Part shown: positions 62,761-64,000 of the stretch, one piece after another
Position numbering within the stretch: the first letter of the stretch is position 1
How the letters are laid out: every line of letters begins with the position of its first letter
Source of the DNA: Asterella californica
Lineage: Eukaryota; Streptophyta; Marchantiopsida; Marchantiales; Aytoniaceae
Assembly (NCBI GenBank): GCA_036924285.1
Contig: JAYKYS010000004.1
Location: forward strand, 22,724,001 to 22,788,000
Length of the DNA stretch: 64,000 nucleotides
Direction: 5' to 3'
Notes under the pieces: generated by a model
What the model saw: only the letters and a program-made list of their open reading frames with translations
Database searches by the model: none
What the model was told of the DNA's origin: nothing
Program-made: the position numbers and the translations under genes

Positions 62761-63329
62761 AGTAGCAAAGCGAAAAGCTCTTTTCTTTTCAAGTTTTCCA
62801 CCGAATTTTATGCGAAGTACGCTAAAAGTTGCATGAGAGATTAAACAGACGGATGAGGGTCTCAAGTTCGAAGCTACACTTTAGGTCAAATTAATAATAA
62901 TAGATTAAACATAATTCACCATTTAGTAATAGTTAGTTTGGAATGGTATTTTGTGAGCCCGAATAAAAGTACCATAAATCATAAAATAATGAGAAAATAT
63001 CAAATTCGGAAAAAATATGGCGTTTTGCCAGCCTGGGTAGGATGATGTAAAATGATTTACCGGCTATTTTCAAAACTATTCGCCAAAAAGAAGCTGACTG
63101 GAAACTTGACACGCACTCTTGTGCCACTGTGTAAGGGAAGCAATTAATTAAGCTGCCGGAGATGTCATCTTTACAGTAGAGTGAAGAGAAGCAGTCATGA
63201 TGCTGCCTGAAATGTAATCCCTCGAGCCTCAAGCACAAGAGTTTATTACACAATTCGAAAGTTCACAGTATGCTCCTATAATAATAAACAATCAAGCATA
63301 TTCACCTCCTCCATATATGCATGGGATTA

Positions 63330-63935
63330 ATTTATTACCTAACCTTTCCTGCAAGAAGGGTTAGGTAATAAATCAAAGTCACAGTATAAATTAAAGTATA
63401 AGTAGCTACTTGTTCCCGGACTTTTATCTTTAGAAATGCAAAAGTCTACTCATGCTTTATTTCCAAGTCTTCCCACTTTTCTAGGTTTGGATTAACAATT
63501 AATTTTTATAAGATATTTATTAATTTAGTATAGAATTTTTACTTATTACTGATATATTTTCCCGATATATCCCGAACAAAAGTTCCCAGAAGTTCATGGT
63601 AAGTATCATCTGGAAGTACCCAAAAGACGGTACTTCCGGATGCTCCTTTCTGGAAATTCCGTCTTTCTGATAGTTCAGTTTGAGCCCCGGATGGCACGAG
63701 AAGGCACTTTTATGACTTTCTGTAACTGTTCCCAAACAAGAAGTGAGTAGTACAGTACCAGACAACGCCTATAATTTCACGAGAATATGCTTTATCTCTC
63801 TCTCACTACCAACAGCCTCCGGTTTGTTCTTTTCTTTTAGGCTTCTTTCGCTGTGGGGATTTCTGCAGCCGCGCGCTGCTACCCGGCAGAAGACTCGACT
63901 CCATCCGCACCAGCTATAGCCGGTTAGTTATTTCC
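63330..63935. repeat. Dispersed hairpin-headed repeat, copy 3
   Basis: A perfect hairpin (ATTTATTACCTAACC and GGTTAGGTAATAAAT, 63330-63373) is followed about 243 bp later by CGAACAAAAGTTCCCAGAAG (63573). The right part has GGGATTTCTGCAGC (about 63856) and CGGCAGAAGACTCGACTCC, which parallel copy 2. Spacing from hairpin to AAAGTTCCC block agrees with copy 1 within a few bases. Confidence 0.65.
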
Positions 63936-64000
63936 CCCTATCACTCTCATAGCTCGCCGGTAGACTGATATCTGTTCACTTTATCCTTTCCGACGTCTCT
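63936..64000. other. Window edge, unassigned
   Basis: Pyrimidine-rich end of the window. The rising GC content from about 63.8 kb and a TTCTTTTCTTTTAG acceptor-like word at 63827-63840 hint that a gene leader may start near here. No coding sequence is visible. Confidence 0.25.

Larger units (their letters stand above)
56573..63329. other. AT-rich region without recognisable genes
   Basis: No open frame above about 80 codons and none recognisable. Contents: an (ATT)n run at 57291-57316, a perfect hairpin at 58096-58127, two weaker hairpins of the CTAACCTTTC type (60232-60263 and 62127-62157), and two copies of the CGTAAGAGCATCCC repeat (62601 and 62700). GC content rises from about 62150 onward. 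Confidence 0.55.

Overview
The window is nuclear DNA of a land plant. Spliceosomal introns, plant-type VPS26 and MBD8-like proteins, and Ty3, LINE-like and PIF/Harbinger remnants all point that way. The gag, protease and reverse-transcriptase text of the Ty3 element, and the distinctive reverse transcriptase of the LINE-like element, read like families I associate with liverworts (Marchantia type). That placement is from memory and is not proven by the window.

Two genes are convincing and both are complete. A VPS26 retromer subunit lies at 4322-8842 (+), with 11 coding exons, 298 residues, a first coding exon that holds only the ATG, and one GC-AG intron. An MBD8-like chromatin protein lies at 35160-39774 (+), with 3 coding exons and about 1065 residues. 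It carries an MBD8-type N-terminal motif, an AT-hook, an MBD split by an intron, four C2H2 fingers and a C-terminal PHD finger. The two genes have no evident link beyond sharing the contig.

The rest is gene-poor and full of transposon fossils. From left to right: a minus-strand retrotransposon gag remnant with zinc knuckles (about 1060-2770); VPS26; about 13 kb with no recognised gene but several short tandem duplications; a LINE 3' tail copy (22.68-22.97 kb); a 186-bp tandem duplication with RNase H-like text (23.1-23.5 kb); a decayed PIF/Harbinger transposase (27.1-27.9 kb); an array of palindromes built on GAAACAnnATGTTTC (30.27-30.95 kb); a decayed acidic-tailed reading frame on the minus strand (31.8-32.6 kb); and the MBD8-like gene. 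After about 5.8 kb with no gene come a LINE-like element (45.6-47.1 and 54.06-54.79 kb) split by a Ty3 LTR retrotransposon (47,098-54,057). The last 9 kb is AT-rich, with tandem and dispersed repeats.

The nested pair can be read in detail. The Ty3 element has a 5' LTR of about 2.15 kb and an internal region with gag, protease, RT and RNase H text. It lacks integrase and most of its 3' LTR, and it is flanked by near-matching 5-bp target duplications. Two further observations stand out: the palindrome array, and a dispersed non-coding repeat family (copies near 34.0, 55.1 and 63.4 kb) that starts with a conserved hairpin and has a second conserved block about 230-250 bp downstream.
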